From contig NZ_JAMBOQ010000003.1 of assembly GCF_023715685.1 (NCBI RefSeq), positions 806,001 to 870,000 on the forward strand: a DNA stretch of 64,000 nucleotides. The letters run 5' to 3'. Positions 34,941 through 44,225 of this stretch are shown piece after piece (the stretch's first letter is position 1; each line of letters opens with the position of its first letter). This DNA comes from Priestia aryabhattai (GTDB lineage Bacteria > Bacillota > Bacilli > Bacillales > Bacillaceae_H). The position numbers and the translations under genes were made by a program. The notes under the pieces are model-generated. The model saw only the letters and a list, made by a program, of their open reading frames with translations. It was not told the origin of the DNA and did not search any database.

Positions 34941-35532
34941 TGCTTCCCTGCTTTTCGGGGCTTTAATTGGAATTCCCTTAGGGATTTTACTTGTTGTAAC
35001 ACGCAAGGGTCATATTCTTGAAAATCGAGTTGTTTTTTCAATTCTAAATCCTATTGTAAATGTTTTTCGTTCGATCCCGTTCATTATTTTACTTGTAGCG
35101 ATTATCCCATTTACAAGGTTCGTCGTCGGAACAACTATTGGTACCACGGCGGCTATTGTCCCACTTGTTTTACATATTGGACCTTATATGGCTAGGCTCG
35201 TTGAAAATTCTTTGCTTGAAGTAAATGAAGGCATTATTGAAGCAGCGCAAGCGATGGGTGCTTCTAAAACTCAAATTGTATTCCGTTTTTTAATTCCAGA
35301 GGCCTTTCCCTCTCTTATTTTAAGCTTAACAACTGTCACAATTGGGTTAATTGGAGCAACCGCAATGGCCGGTGCTATCGGCGGCGGAGGACTTGGCGAT
35401 TTAGCTATTACTTACGGCTATCAACGCTTCAGCACGATTACGATTGTAGTCACGGTTGTGCTTCTTATTATTATTGTTCAAGGTATTCAATCTTTAGGAA
35501 ACGTTATAGAACGCAAGATTAGAAGAGTGTAA
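34879..35532 (+). CDS. metI: MetI-type ABC transporter permease
   Basis: A 217-residue permease with five helices. Family segments: LWETLYMVSASLLFGALIGIPLG, FRSIPFIILLVAIIPFTR and the EAA loop EAAQAMGASKTQIVFRFLIPEA, then GAIGGGGLGDLAI. The ATG at 34879 follows GAGGTG inside the metN reading frame. With MetN it forms the transporter core shared by the two flanking MetQ-like lipoproteins. Confidence 0.92.
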   Translation: MLEVSQELILAALWETLYMVSASLLFGALIGIPLGILLVVTRKGHILENRVVFSILNPIVNVFRSIPFIILLVAIIPFTRFVVGTTIGTTAAIVPLVLHIGPYMARLVENSLLEVNEGIIEAAQAMGASKTQIVFRFLIPEAFPSLILSLTTVTIGLIGATAMAGAIGGGGLGDLAITYGYQRFSTITIVVTVVLLIIIVQGIQSLGNVIERKIRRV

Positions 35533-35571
35533 GAACATCTTTGAAGTAAGCTTTTTAAAGGAGAGTTATAA

Positions 35572-36423
35572 ATGAAAAAATCGATATTCCTGCTTCTGCT
35601 GTTGTTTATCCTCACCATAACAGGATGTTCTAATTCCTCGTCCAGTGCCAATAGTAAAGAAACTAAAATTAAAGTAGGCATTCGAAGCTCCGAACTTCGG
35701 ACATGGGAATTTATAAAAGAGAAAGCAAAAAAACAAGGGCTGGATATAGAACTTGTGAATTTTTCTTCAGCTTACGATCCTAATCAAGCCTTAGCTGAAG
35801 GAGAAATAGATGTAAATGCGTTTCAGCACGTTGCGTATTTGGATTCATTTAATCAAAAGAACGGAACGGATATTGTGCCAATTGGAACAACTATCATTGC
35901 ACCTTTAGGCCTTTATTCTGAAAAGTATAAATCGGTAAAAGACATTCCAAATGGTGTTCAAATTGCTGTTCCAAATGACCCTTCTAACTGGGGAAGAGCA
36001 TTAGTTTTGCTACAAGAAGCGGATTTAATTACAGTGGTCGAAGGCTTTGACGGTAACGGAGGAGAGGATAAAATTAAAAGCAATCCTAAACACTTAAAGA
36101 TTGTTCCCGTCGATTCTGCAAGTACTCCCCGCGTCATGCAAGATACTGCGGCCTCCATTATTAACAATGGTGTAGCTGTGGAAGCGGGTCTCAGCTTAAA
36201 GGATGCACTTATTCATGAAAATAAAACAGCGAAGCCCTATATTAATGTCATCGCTGCAAGAAAAAAAGATCAGGATAAAACGTATTTAAAGAAGCTAGTA
36301 AAAGTGTATCAATCAAAAGGTACGGCTGCCTTTATTAAAAAAACATACAAAGGAAACTATATTCCGACGTTTATTAGCTTGAAGGAATTGAATACTTATA
36401 AAGAGACGTATAAAACAAAATAA
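35572..36423 (+). CDS. Second MetQ-like binding lipoprotein
   Basis: A 283-residue NlpA-family lipoprotein with lipobox ITGC (C19). It keeps the family pattern (VNAFQHVAYLDSFN, IAVPNDPSNWGRALVLL) but differs clearly from the first, so the two probably bind different ligands for one MetNI core. It carries an insert near VEGFDGNGGEDKIKSN. It sits directly before the monooxygenase gene, so its ligand may be that enzyme's substrate. Confidence 0.9.
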   Translation: MKKSIFLLLLLFILTITGCSNSSSSANSKETKIKVGIRSSELRTWEFIKEKAKKQGLDIELVNFSSAYDPNQALAEGEIDVNAFQHVAYLDSFNQKNGTDIVPIGTTIIAPLGLYSEKYKSVKDIPNGVQIAVPNDPSNWGRALVLLQEADLITVVEGFDGNGGEDKIKSNPKHLKIVPVDSASTPRVMQDTAASIINNGVAVEAGLSLKDALIHENKTAKPYINVIAARKKDQDKTYLKKLVKVYQSKGTAAFIKKTYKGNYIPTFISLKELNTYKETYKTK

Positions 36424-36445
36424 AGACTAAATAGGGGATGGGAAA

Positions 36446-37795
36446 ATGGCCAAGGAACGAAAAATGAAACTTGCCGCTTATTTGATTGGCACAGGTATGC
36501 ACGTAGCTTCATGGCGTCATCCTGATTCAAAGCCTAACGCAAGTATCGACGTTTCTGTGTATCAAAAGCTTGCACAAACCGCCGAAAGAGGGAAATTTGA
36601 TATCGCGTTTATTGCCGACAGTTTAGCAGTAAATGCAGAGTCACATCCTCAGATTTTGAATCGATTTGATCCTATTGTACTCATTACAGCAATGGCAGAA
36701 GCTACTGAAAAAATTGGCATTGTTGCCACATCTTCCACTACTTACAATGAACCTTATACATTAGCACGCCAGTTTGCCTCTGTCGATCATGTAAGTGGAG
36801 GAAGGGCAGGCTGGAATGTTGTGACCACAGCAGATGCAACAGGTGAAACGGCGTTAAACTTTAACCGTGATACTCATTGGGAACATGATCACCGATATGA
36901 ACGTGCAGAAGAATTCATTGATGTTGTTCAAGGGTTATGGGATTCATGGGAAGATGCTGCCTTTTTATATGATAAAGAAAATGGAGATTTTTTTGATGCT
37001 AATAAGGTACATGAACTTAACTATAAAGGCAAGTATTTTTCTGTAAAAGGGCCGTTAAATATCGCTCGTTCCATCCAAGGACAGCCAGTTATTGTTCAGG
37101 CCGGTTCTTCTGAGCCGGGACAGCGCTTAGCAGCAAGAACGGCAGAAGTGGTATTTGCTCACCGAGATAACATAGAAGAAGCCAAAAGTTTTTATAAATC
37201 CCTTAAATCAAGGCTTTCTGAATACAATAGAACGGAAGCGGATTTACATATTCTTCACGGCATTTCCCCTATTGTAGGAGAAACAGAAGAAGAAGCGATT
37301 CAAAAATACAACGATTTACAAAAGCTAGTGAATCCGTATGAAGGATTAAAGTTCGTTTCTGGGTATATGGGGAACGTTGATTTTACGAAGTATACCCTTA
37401 ATACTCCTGCATCAGAGGTGGAGTTTCCATCCGTGAATGGCATCCAAAGTCAGTTTGATGAAATGATAAGAATTATAGCGAAAGAAAAACTAACGGTAGG
37501 GGATCTTTATACGCGATTTTTCGGTGCTGCAAGAAGAGATAACTTTGTAGGGACCCCCATTCAAATTGCGGACGAAATGGAAAAATGGTTTCAGGAAAAA
37601 GCAGCGGACGGATTTATGCTGCAGTTTCCTTTGCTTCCAGCTGGCTTAGATGATTTTGTGAATTTTGTTGTACCAATCTTACAAGAAAGAGGTTTGTTTC
37701 GGATAGACTACGAAGGAAACACTTTAAGAGATCATTTGGAGCTTAAGAAACCTAGAAATAAGTTTGTTGGTGAAAGTGTAAGACCTATAGTGTAG
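36446..37795 (+). CDS. Flavin-dependent monooxygenase, NtaA/SnaA/DszA family (LLM class)
   Basis: A 449-residue bacterial-luciferase-like monooxygenase. Family features: KLAAYLIGTGMHVASWRHP, VDHVSGGRAGWNVVTT, and PVIVQAGSSEPGQRLAARTAEVVF. Such enzymes use FMNH2 from a separate reductase to oxidise sulfur or nitrogen compounds (YtnJ in B. subtilis, NtaA, DszA). Being last in an operon with methionine-type uptake genes, it probably opens an imported organosulfur compound for sulfur assimilation. No flavin reductase is encoded nearby. Confidence 0.9.
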   Translation: MAKERKMKLAAYLIGTGMHVASWRHPDSKPNASIDVSVYQKLAQTAERGKFDIAFIADSLAVNAESHPQILNRFDPIVLITAMAEATEKIGIVATSSTTYNEPYTLARQFASVDHVSGGRAGWNVVTTADATGETALNFNRDTHWEHDHRYERAEEFIDVVQGLWDSWEDAAFLYDKENGDFFDANKVHELNYKGKYFSVKGPLNIARSIQGQPVIVQAGSSEPGQRLAARTAEVVFAHRDNIEEAKSFYKSLKSRLSEYNRTEADLHILHGISPIVGETEEEAIQKYNDLQKLVNPYEGLKFVSGYMGNVDFTKYTLNTPASEVEFPSVNGIQSQFDEMIRIIAKEKLTVGDLYTRFFGAARRDNFVGTPIQIADEMEKWFQEKAADGFMLQFPLLPAGLDDFVNFVVPILQERGLFRIDYEGNTLRDHLELKKPRNKFVGESVRPIV

Positions 37796-37830
37796 AAAAG
37801 AATGCTGCCTTATAGCAGCATTCTTTTCTT
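37796..37830 (+). terminator. Intrinsic terminator after the monooxygenase operon
   Basis: AAAAGAATGCTGC pairs with GCAGCATTCTTTT. Confidence 0.9.
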
Positions 37831-37994
37831 TGTGAATTTAATCGGTTAAGAAACGAAAGTTTGGCATATGATAAATATCTTACTAGTCTAATTAATCGTA
37901 CATTTTAGTTCTTAAAAGGTCTTTTGAAAAATCCTCATAAAAATATGATAAAATCGGATAGGATATATATTTCGAGGAAGGAAAGTGTTTTTTT

Positions 37995-38741
37995 ATGATT
38001 ATTGGTAACGAACAAGATTTAGAAAGTTTACGTAAAATTGGACGCATCGTTGCACTTGCACGCGAAGAGATGAAAAACCAAGCAAAAGCTGGTATGACAA
38101 CGAAAGAGCTTGATATGATCGGTAAAAAAATATTGGATGAACACGGTGCTACTTCTGCACCTGAAAAAGAATATAATTTCCCAGGTGTAACGTGCATTAG
38201 TGTAAACGAAGAAGTGGCTCACGGTATTCCGGGAGATCGAGTATTACAAGATGGCGATTTAGTAAATGTGGATGTATCTGCCGTACTTGATGGCTATTAT
38301 TCAGATACGGGCATTTCATTTGTCATTGGGCAAGACGAAGAAAAAGAAAAGCTGTGCCAAGCTGCAGTTGATGCATTTTGGGCAGCCATGAAAAAAGTAA
38401 AAGCCGGTTCAAAACAAAACCAGATTGGTCGTGCTGTATCTAACTTTGCACACCAAAACGGATATGCTGTTATTGAAAACTTAACGGGTCATGGTGTTGG
38501 CCGCAGCTTGCATGACGCTCCTAACCACATTTTAAACTATTATGATCCAATGGATAAAGCACTTTTGAAAAAAGGCCTTGTTATTGCTGTAGAGCCATTT
38601 ATCTCTATGAAAGCTGATCATATCATTGAACGCGGAGACGACGGCTGGACATTTGTTACGCCGGATAATAGTCTTGTGGCGCAATGTGAACATACGATCG
38701 TTGTAACAAACGGTGAACCGATTATTTTAACGGAACTATAA
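37995..38741 (+). CDS. map: Type I methionine aminopeptidase (MapB/YflG type)
   Basis: A 248-residue metallopeptidase that removes the N-terminal methionine from new proteins. All metal ligands are visible: D93, D104, H166 (GHGVGR), E200 (EPFIS) and E232 (EHTIV), plus the substrate-side H76 in HGIPG. It lacks an N-terminal zinc-finger extension. It resembles the second B. subtilis enzyme YflG more than the ribosomal-operon Map, and its location away from secY-adk supports this. Single-gene unit with terminator. Confidence 0.95.
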   Translation: MIIGNEQDLESLRKIGRIVALAREEMKNQAKAGMTTKELDMIGKKILDEHGATSAPEKEYNFPGVTCISVNEEVAHGIPGDRVLQDGDLVNVDVSAVLDGYYSDTGISFVIGQDEEKEKLCQAAVDAFWAAMKKVKAGSKQNQIGRAVSNFAHQNGYAVIENLTGHGVGRSLHDAPNHILNYYDPMDKALLKKGLVIAVEPFISMKADHIIERGDDGWTFVTPDNSLVAQCEHTIVVTNGEPIILTEL

Positions 38742-38782
38742 TCAAGTTTCACACATCTTCTTATTTCTATAGATTCCAATAA

Positions 38783-38842
38783 CAAAAAAGCTACTTCACT
38801 TAGCAATGTGTTTTCATTGCGTTATAGTGAGGTAGCTTTTTT
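38783..38842 (+). terminator. Intrinsic terminator after map
   Basis: AAAAAAGCTAC and TCACT pair with AGTGA and GTAGCTTTTTT across a longer loop that itself folds (GCAATG/CATTGC). Confidence 0.85.
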
Positions 38843-38961
38843 CTTACTATGCAATGAATTCATATTGATTTGCTTTGTTCATACAACGTTTGAAAGATAG
38901 TGTAATTGAATATGTTCAAGGGAATACTAAACATAAATCAAAATGAAAAGGGGTATAAAAT

Positions 38962-39270
38962 GTGGAATATGTAAAAAGAGAAGCGATTATAAGTGAACTG
39001 ACCCATCATATGGATGATATTTTAAGCAAATATAACCTTCAAGGCGTCTCCGTATATGAAGAAGAAGGAGAAGGTAATCACTATTATCTTGGCTACACAG
39101 CAAAAAAGAATGACCATGTGTTTATGATTAACAGACCTTATTTAAAAGATAAAGAGGGGAAACTAGCAGTAGAAAAGCAAGAATGGACCGTTCAAGGTAA
39201 CGAAGGAGAAACAAATGGATATCCTTCACTTGAAGATGCATTTCAAAAAATTGATGAAATCATACATTAA
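38962..39270 (+). CDS. Unknown 102-residue soluble protein
   Basis: An acidic soluble protein of mixed alpha/beta character (MEYVKREAIISELTHHMDDIL...). It begins with GTG eight bases after AAAAGGGG; the nearby ATG at 38960 leads into a stop after four codons, so GTG is the only workable start. No family recognised, and no operon partner. Confidence 0.7.
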   Translation: MEYVKREAIISELTHHMDDILSKYNLQGVSVYEEEGEGNHYYLGYTAKKNDHVFMINRPYLKDKEGKLAVEKQEWTVQGNEGETNGYPSLEDAFQKIDEIIH

Positions 39271-39896
39271 ATAAATGTGATGAATTTCAGTGCGGATGTT
39301 CTTCTTTGAATGCGTGAGGATGAGCAGTAGAGACGCTAATAGTTGTGTGCTTCTTTCACCTATACTATCTAAATTTTCTTTGCTTTGAAGTCTTGAAAAT
39401 TACATGTAATAAAAAATTGTTTTTTAAGGTTTTACTATATAAATACGGGGTATATATATAGTACAGCAGCTATCATGCAAATGGTTGTTGTGAAAGGTTA
39501 AATACTTAGCGTATGAAGGGACTGATTAGTTTTGAAAGGCTTAACAGCGACTTCAGCAAATGTATTACCGCAAATTGAAAGTAGATATTCGTATCTCACA
39601 CAAGGAACTTTGGTTATGAACCGATATACGTAACGAAAGGGCCTCACTGGGCAAACAAATGAAAGACTGAATCAACGAGAAGAAGCCTGCATCTAAAAAT
39701 GTAGGCTTCTTCTTTTTTACAGCTGAAACTAAGACGCCGAATGAGTACATAACGGGTATAGATTAAGAAGTTTCACATTCAGTCAATTTTCTGTGCACGT
39801 TTTTCTTGAAAAAAGGTCATAAGTTGAAGATACTGTATATAACTATGTAAAAGAATTTTTGAGTGCAAAATAATAAATTTGCTTGAGGTGAAAAGG
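39271..39896. other. Intergenic region with a terminator
   Basis: 626 bases without a convincing gene. It holds a strong terminator (39677-39718) that implies some transcript upstream. The only candidate is a TTG-initiated 33-residue frame (39532-39633) with a poorly spaced AAGGGA, which I do not call. An untranslated RNA or gene remnant is possible. Confidence 0.4.
39677..39718 (+). terminator. Intrinsic terminator with no assigned gene
   Basis: GAGAAGAAGCCTGCAT pairs with ATGTAGGCTTCTTC, then TTTTTT. Confidence 0.85.
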
Positions 39897-40046
39897 ATGA
39901 GAAAAGCAAATAAAAGTGAATTTCTTTGGAATACGTTAGACGGCTGGCTTTTTATCCCTAGAAACATTCCTTTACTATTTCTTTTTGTATTTCTCTTAGG
40001 GGTTTCTTACTTAGGTTGGGTGAAACTGCTTCATAAGTTCGTTTAG
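39897..40046 (+). CDS. Tiny single-pass membrane protein
   Basis: A 49-residue protein with a polar N-terminus (MRKANKSEFLWNTLDGW), one hydrophobic helix (IPLLFLFVFLLGVSYLGWV) and a basic tail. A GAGGTGAAAAGG site directly precedes the ATG and a terminator follows, both arguing that it is real. Function unknown. Confidence 0.7.
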   Translation: MRKANKSEFLWNTLDGWLFIPRNIPLLFLFVFLLGVSYLGWVKLLHKFV

Positions 40047-40052
40047 ATATAC

Positions 40053-40089
40053 TAATAGGCTGAAACAAGAAATTGTTTCAGCCTATTGG
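40053..40089. terminator. Bidirectional terminator
   Basis: AATAGGCTGAAAC pairs with GTTTCAGCCTATT between the tiny membrane gene and the convergent YbaK-type gene. Confidence 0.85.
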
Positions 40090-40128
40090 CGTGCTGACTA
40101 ATTATATCTGCACCGTAATTTACCTAGG

Positions 40129-40602
40129 TTATTCGTTCCATCCTTTGCACACATCAACCCATTTTAAGCATTTTGAAAATTCTTCTAGTTCGGGTATCGT
40201 TAATTCGATCGCACTATTTCCGCTTCCACAGGCAGGGAAAACGGTGATAAAACGTTTCAGAGATTCGTCTAGATACACGTTAACACCTTCATTAACGGCA
40301 AACGGACATACTCCGCCTACTGCATGACCAATCAGAGCTTCTACTTCACTTGCTCCAAGCATTTTTGCTTTGGTTCCAAATTCTTCTTTATATTTTCGGT
40401 TATCAATTTTCGCATCTCCTGCTGCCACAATCAATAAAACGGTTCCTTCTGCGTTAAAAGAAAGGCTTTTTGCGATTCTTTGCGGCTCACATTTTAAAGC
40501 TTGCGCTGCCAGGTCTACAGTAGCACTGGACTCATCCATTTCGATAATTCGATTCTCCATACCATATTGTTTGAAATATGCTTTTACTCTTTCAATCGCC
40601 AT
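40129..40602 (-). CDS. YbaK/ProX-family aminoacyl-tRNA deacylase (YwhH-like)
   Basis: A 157-residue editing-domain protein that hydrolyses mischarged aminoacyl-tRNA in trans. Family pattern: IAKSLSFNAEGTVLLIVAAGDAKIDNRKYKE with the catalytic lysine near residue 45, and HAVGGVCPFAV plus ITVFPACGSGNSAIELT near the end. It is similar from memory to B. subtilis YwhH. The exact tRNA (Cys-tRNA-Pro or another) is not readable. It starts at 40602 after an AAAGGAATGGG site. Confidence 0.9.
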   Translation of the reverse strand: MAIERVKAYFKQYGMENRIIEMDESSATVDLAAQALKCEPQRIAKSLSFNAEGTVLLIVAAGDAKIDNRKYKEEFGTKAKMLGASEVEALIGHAVGGVCPFAVNEGVNVYLDESLKRFITVFPACGSGNSAIELTIPELEEFSKCLKWVDVCKGWNE

Positions 40603-40919
40603 TTTTTATACCCATTCCTTTCGTTAAGTCTTGCAAATATGTATGATTGCCTTACATAAAATGCACAGTTGCTCTTTGAAGTTAAAAAATTCTATTTATT
40701 TTATATATAAAGAAATTATACACAACTTCGTACTTAAAAGCACATATTCGTTTTAATTAAAAAAGTTACATAGGTAAAGTATTTTTAGCTGGTTGAAGCA
40801 GGATTACGGAGCCCTTTGACGAATGTAACTATGTCGGCTGCGAAAACATAGGCATTAGAACGAAAGATAAATGATGAAATTGAAAAGACGTAAACGTTCT
40901 AGTGAAATGAGGAGAAGTA
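40603..40919. other. Intergenic region
   Basis: 317 AT-rich bases between divergent genes. I see no palindrome, terminator or small gene other than the GAGGAG ribosome site for 40920. Confidence 0.5.
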
Positions 40920-41111
40920 ATGCCAAGCTTACACACTGTCGTCAGTCTTTTTAGCAGTACATGTATGGCAACGATGAGTATGATTTATTTGTTTTCCCTT
41001 GTGCCGCGCGCATGGTCTTTTAAATTTCGATTTGGAGCCATGATTGTAGGAATTCCAGTCGGTATTATAATGGGACAGGTTGCTATGCTGATTGGCTGGC
41101 ACCATCATTAA
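40920..41111 (+). CDS. Small two-helix membrane protein
   Basis: A 63-residue protein with two hydrophobic helices and a histidine-rich end (GWHHH). GAGGAG stands five bases before the ATG. It precedes the aldo/keto reductase gene by 36 bases and may share its transcript. No family recognised. Confidence 0.65.
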   Translation: MPSLHTVVSLFSSTCMATMSMIYLFSLVPRAWSFKFRFGAMIVGIPVGIIMGQVAMLIGWHHH

Positions 41112-41147
41112 GTTTCGAAATTTTTAATACAAAAGGAGACATGTAAA

Positions 41148-41972
41148 ATGAATATTGTTACATTAAACAACGGTTTAAAAATGCCTCAGCTTGGATTTGG
41201 CGTATGGCAAGTAGAAGATAACCAAGCAGCATCTGCAGTGTCAAAAGCAATTGAAGTTGGGTATACCTCTATTGACACAGCCATGATTTATAAAAACGAA
41301 GAAGGAGTAGGTCAAGCAATTAAAGAATCTTCTATTCCTCGAGAAAAACTGTTTATTACGACAAAAGTTTGGAACAGCGACCAAGGCTATGAAAATACGC
41401 TACGTGCGTTTGATGAAAGCTTAGAACGATTAGGACTTGATTATGTAGATTTATATTTGATTCACTGGCCTACGCCTCAATATGATGAGTATGTGGAGAC
41501 GTATAAAGCACTGGAAAAGCTTTACCACGATGGAAAAGTAAAGGCAATTGGCGTCTGCAACTTTGAAATTGAGCATCTGGAGCGCTTGTTAATTGAATGT
41601 GATGTAACGCCTGTTTTAAACCAAATTGAGTGCCATCCGTATCTTGCTCAAAATGAATTAAAAGAGTTTTGCGCTAAACATAATATTTTCGTGGAAGCAT
41701 GGAGTCCTCTTGATCAAGGAGGAGAAGTGTTAAAAGACGAGGTCATTCAAAAAATTGCTGAAGTACATAGCAAAACTCCGGCTCAAGTTGTACTGCGCTG
41801 GCACTTACAGAACAACACAATTGTCATTCCTAAGTCTGTAACGCCATCTAGAATAGAAGAAAACTTTAACGTATTTGATTTTGAACTTACTGCTGATGAT
41901 ATGGCAGATATTAATGGATTAAACCGAAATCGCCGCAAAGGTCCGCATCCAAGTGATATGAACGTCCGATAA
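41148..41972 (+). CDS. Aldo/keto reductase (YvgN-like glyoxal reductase)
   Basis: A 274-residue NADPH-dependent TIM-barrel reductase. The catalytic tetrad is visible: D and Y in SIDTAMIYKNE, K in FITTKVWN, H in LYLIHWP. The cofactor-binding VIPKSVTPSRIEENFNVFDF and the C-terminal FELTADDMADINGLNRNRR follow. From memory it is close to B. subtilis YvgN, a methylglyoxal/glyoxal reductase. AAAGGAGACATGT precedes the start. Confidence 0.93.
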   Translation: MNIVTLNNGLKMPQLGFGVWQVEDNQAASAVSKAIEVGYTSIDTAMIYKNEEGVGQAIKESSIPREKLFITTKVWNSDQGYENTLRAFDESLERLGLDYVDLYLIHWPTPQYDEYVETYKALEKLYHDGKVKAIGVCNFEIEHLERLLIECDVTPVLNQIECHPYLAQNELKEFCAKHNIFVEAWSPLDQGGEVLKDEVIQKIAEVHSKTPAQVVLRWHLQNNTIVIPKSVTPSRIEENFNVFDFELTADDMADINGLNRNRRKGPHPSDMNVR

Positions 41973-42210
41973 CGTTTAAAGAAATAAGAATGTGCAGCCG
42001 TGAATAATCGCTGCTATAAGAAATAATGAGTTTATTTCAGACTATTTAAAATTTTCTTAAAAGACAATTGACAAATGATCAATTCAGCGTAATACTTAGT
42101 GTAGGTACCCTAGTTGCTTTAAGTTGTATAGCTTAAAGTGTATAGTGATTTAGTCATTTAGCGATTGTTTGTATGTATAAGTTGAAAGGCTGATTAATAA
42201 TAAAAGCCCA

Positions 42211-42284
42211 TAGTGTAAGTAGGCTAGTTTATAGGGGGCTATATCAAAAGGAGCTTGTTTCCTCTTTGATATAGTCTCTTTTTG
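42211..42284 (+). promoter_or_regulatory. Attenuator-like leader of hutH
   Basis: Four TAG triplets (42211, 42220, 42225, 42232) precede an intrinsic terminator: CTATATCAAA (42239-42248) pairs with TTTGATATAG (42265-42274), followed by TCTCTTTTT. Two of the triplets are four bases apart, as in HutP binding sites of B. subtilis, where HutP with histidine prevents termination. The HutP assignment is a hypothesis; no hutP gene is in the window. Confidence 0.6.
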
Positions 42285-42332
42285 CGTTCAAAAAGAAAAA
42301 GTAGTCTACAGTTTAACAAGGGAGCGGGTATG

Positions 42333-43844
42333 ATGTTTATTCAAATCGATGGAAATTCATTAACGTTCGACCAAATTTACAAAGTTATTTACCAAGGATA
42401 CTCCGTGAAAATTAGCGATTATGCAGTTGAACATATACAAAAAAGCAGAACATTAGTTGAAGAGAGCATGACGAACAACAGCGTAATTTACGGAGTCAAT
42501 ACGGGATTTGGAAAGTTTAGCGATACGGTTATTTCAAAAACAGACTTAGCTGATTTGCAAATTAACCTGATTCGCAGTCATGCCTGCGGACTGGGAGAAC
42601 CATTCCCTTTAGATATAAGCAGAGTCATGCTGCTTTTACGAGCGAATGCATTAGCGAAAGGGTATTCTGGCATACGTCTGGAAACCTTGCAGCTGCTTAT
42701 TGATTGCTTAAACCAAAATGTAGTACCGGTTATCCCAAGTCAAGGTTCACTTGGAGCTAGCGGTGACTTAGCTCCATTATCACACCTAGCGCTGCTGTTA
42801 GTTGGAGAAGGAGAAGCTGTATATAATGGTCAGCGAATGCAAGGAGAAGAAGCTTTAAAGCTAGCGGGGCTTGAACCAATACAATTACAAGCGAAAGAAG
42901 GGCTAGCTTTAATTAACGGCACTCAGGCAATGACCGCTGTAGGAATAGTTTCGTACTTTGAAGCTCAAAAGTTAGCTAATCTTGCTGATAGAATTGCAGC
43001 TTTAACATTAGAAGGCCTCCAAGGCATTGTAGAAGCATTCATGCCTGAGTCTCATTCGGTAAGACCTTATCCCGAACAACAGCAGGTAGCTGCACGAATT
43101 CTTTCATACTTAGAAGGCAGTCAATTAACTACTTCTCAAGGTCAAATAAGAGTGCAAAATGCTTATTCACTCCGCTGCATTCCTCAAGTTCATGGTGCTA
43201 TTTATCAAGTTTTAAATTATGTAAAGGAAAAACTGTTAATTGAAATTAATTCAGCAACTGATAACCCACTCATCTTTGCCGATAGCGGAAAAGTGATTTC
43301 TGGAGGGAACTTCCACGGACAGCCCATTGCGTTTGCTATGGGTTTTCTAGGAATTGCAATGGCGGAGCTTGGGAACATTTCTGAACGGCGCATCGAACGA
43401 ATAGTGAACCCTCAGCTTAGTGGGCTGCCAGCATTTTTAAGTGCAGATCCAGGTTTGGAATCCGGGCTTATGATCGCTCAATACGCTGCTGCTTCATTAG
43501 TTTCCGAAAGTAAAGTGTTAGCGCATCCATCAAGTGTCGATTTCATCCCATCTTCAGCGAATCAAGAAGATCATGTCAGCATGGGAACGACTGCTGCACG
43601 TCACGCTTATCAAATTATCCAAAACACACGAAGAGTTCTATCGATTGAAGCAATTTGTGCATCTCAGGCAGCCGATATTCAAGGGGTGGATAAACTCGGT
43701 TCAGAAACGAAAAAAATTTATTCAAGAATTAGAAAAAACGTACCGACCATTACTAAAGATAGAATTTTCTCACGTGATATTGAGGCGTTAGCAGCTGATT
43801 TCAAAACTTTTGTGCAAGATACTAATCATGAACTAGCGCTTTAA
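42333..43844 (+). CDS. hutH: Histidine ammonia-lyase
   Basis: A 503-residue lyase that converts histidine to urocanate and ammonia. The MIO cofactor forms from A142-S143-G144 in [29 protein letters not shown] (Y53 region), [11 protein letters not shown] and [12 protein letters not shown] complete the active site. I start at 42333, eight bases after AAGGGAG; the ATG at 42330 is equally possible. The gene looks intact, but the next hut genes are deleted (43894-44200), so the pathway stops at urocanate unless other copies exist. Confidence 0.95.
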   Translation: MFIQIDGNSLTFDQIYKVIYQGYSVKISDYAVEHIQKSRTLVEESMTNNSVIYGVNTGFGKFSDTVISKTDLADLQINLIRSHACGLGEPFPLDISRVMLLLRANALAKGYSGIRLETLQLLIDCLNQNVVPVIPSQGSLGASGDLAPLSHLALLLVGEGEAVYNGQRMQGEEALKLAGLEPIQLQAKEGLALINGTQAMTAVGIVSYFEAQKLANLADRIAALTLEGLQGIVEAFMPESHSVRPYPEQQQVAARILSYLEGSQLTTSQGQIRVQNAYSLRCIPQVHGAIYQVLNYVKEKLLIEINSATDNPLIFADSGKVISGGNFHGQPIAFAMGFLGIAMAELGNISERRIERIVNPQLSGLPAFLSADPGLESGLMIAQYAAASLVSESKVLAHPSSVDFIPSSANQEDHVSMGTTAARHAYQIIQNTRRVLSIEAICASQAADIQGVDKLGSETKKIYSRIRKNVPTITKDRIFSRDIEALAADFKTFVQDTNHELAL

Positions 43845-43893
43845 TAAAAAGTTAGCTTAACAGTTTTTCATTTTTATAGAGGAGGAAAATGAA

Positions 43894-44052
43894 ATGGAGA
43901 CAAAACAAAGTGGAGTCAAAGCACCTCGTGGAACAGAACTAACAACAAAGGGATGGGTACAGGAAGCTGCTCTTCGTATGCTTCTGAACAATTTAGATTC
44001 GGAAGTAGCGGAGCATCCGGGAAAATTAGTTATATACGGAGGAATTGTTTGA
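43894..44052 (+). pseudogene. hutU: 5' remnant of urocanase (hutU)
   Basis: The first 52 codons of urocanate hydratase: [42 protein letters not shown] aligns with the B. subtilis HutU N-terminus ([31 protein letters not shown]...IVYGGIG). Homology ends at YGGI, after which a TGA closes the frame; about 500 codons are missing. It retains a good GGAGGAAAATGAA site, 50 bases after hutH. Confidence 0.85.
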
Positions 44053-44200
44053 AGCGGTGTACATCGCCGGGAGTCATCCGCTTGTTCAAGCAATGGATAC
44101 TGTATGTCTAGACCCGCTGCGTGATGTAAGAGAAATTACCGTGAAAGCAGGCGCACATATATTTTTGGATTTTTTAACGGGCGTTGCAAACAAAAAGTAA
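44042..44200 (+). pseudogene. 3' remnant, probably of formimidoylglutamase (hutG, arginase family)
   Basis: A 52-codon open fragment without start, [19 protein letters not shown] and onward to the stop, in a different frame from the hutU remnant that it overlaps at the junction. VCLDPLRDVREITVKAGAHIFLDFL resembles the C-terminal helix and strand of arginase/HutG enzymes. I infer hutG from the hut context; another arginase-family enzyme is possible. A terminator directly follows, so this was probably the last gene of the operon. Confidence 0.55.
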
Positions 44201-44225
44201 GGAAGTATGTTTCCTTACTTTTTTT
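44192..44225 (+). terminator. Intrinsic terminator of the truncated hut operon
   Basis: AAAAAGTAAGGAA pairs with TTCCTTACTTTTT, overlapping the stop codon of the last fragment. Confidence 0.9.

Noticed and set aside
39532..39633. TTG-initiated 33-residue frame
   Set aside because: Poorly spaced ribosome site, no recognisable sequence; only the downstream terminator hints at a transcript.
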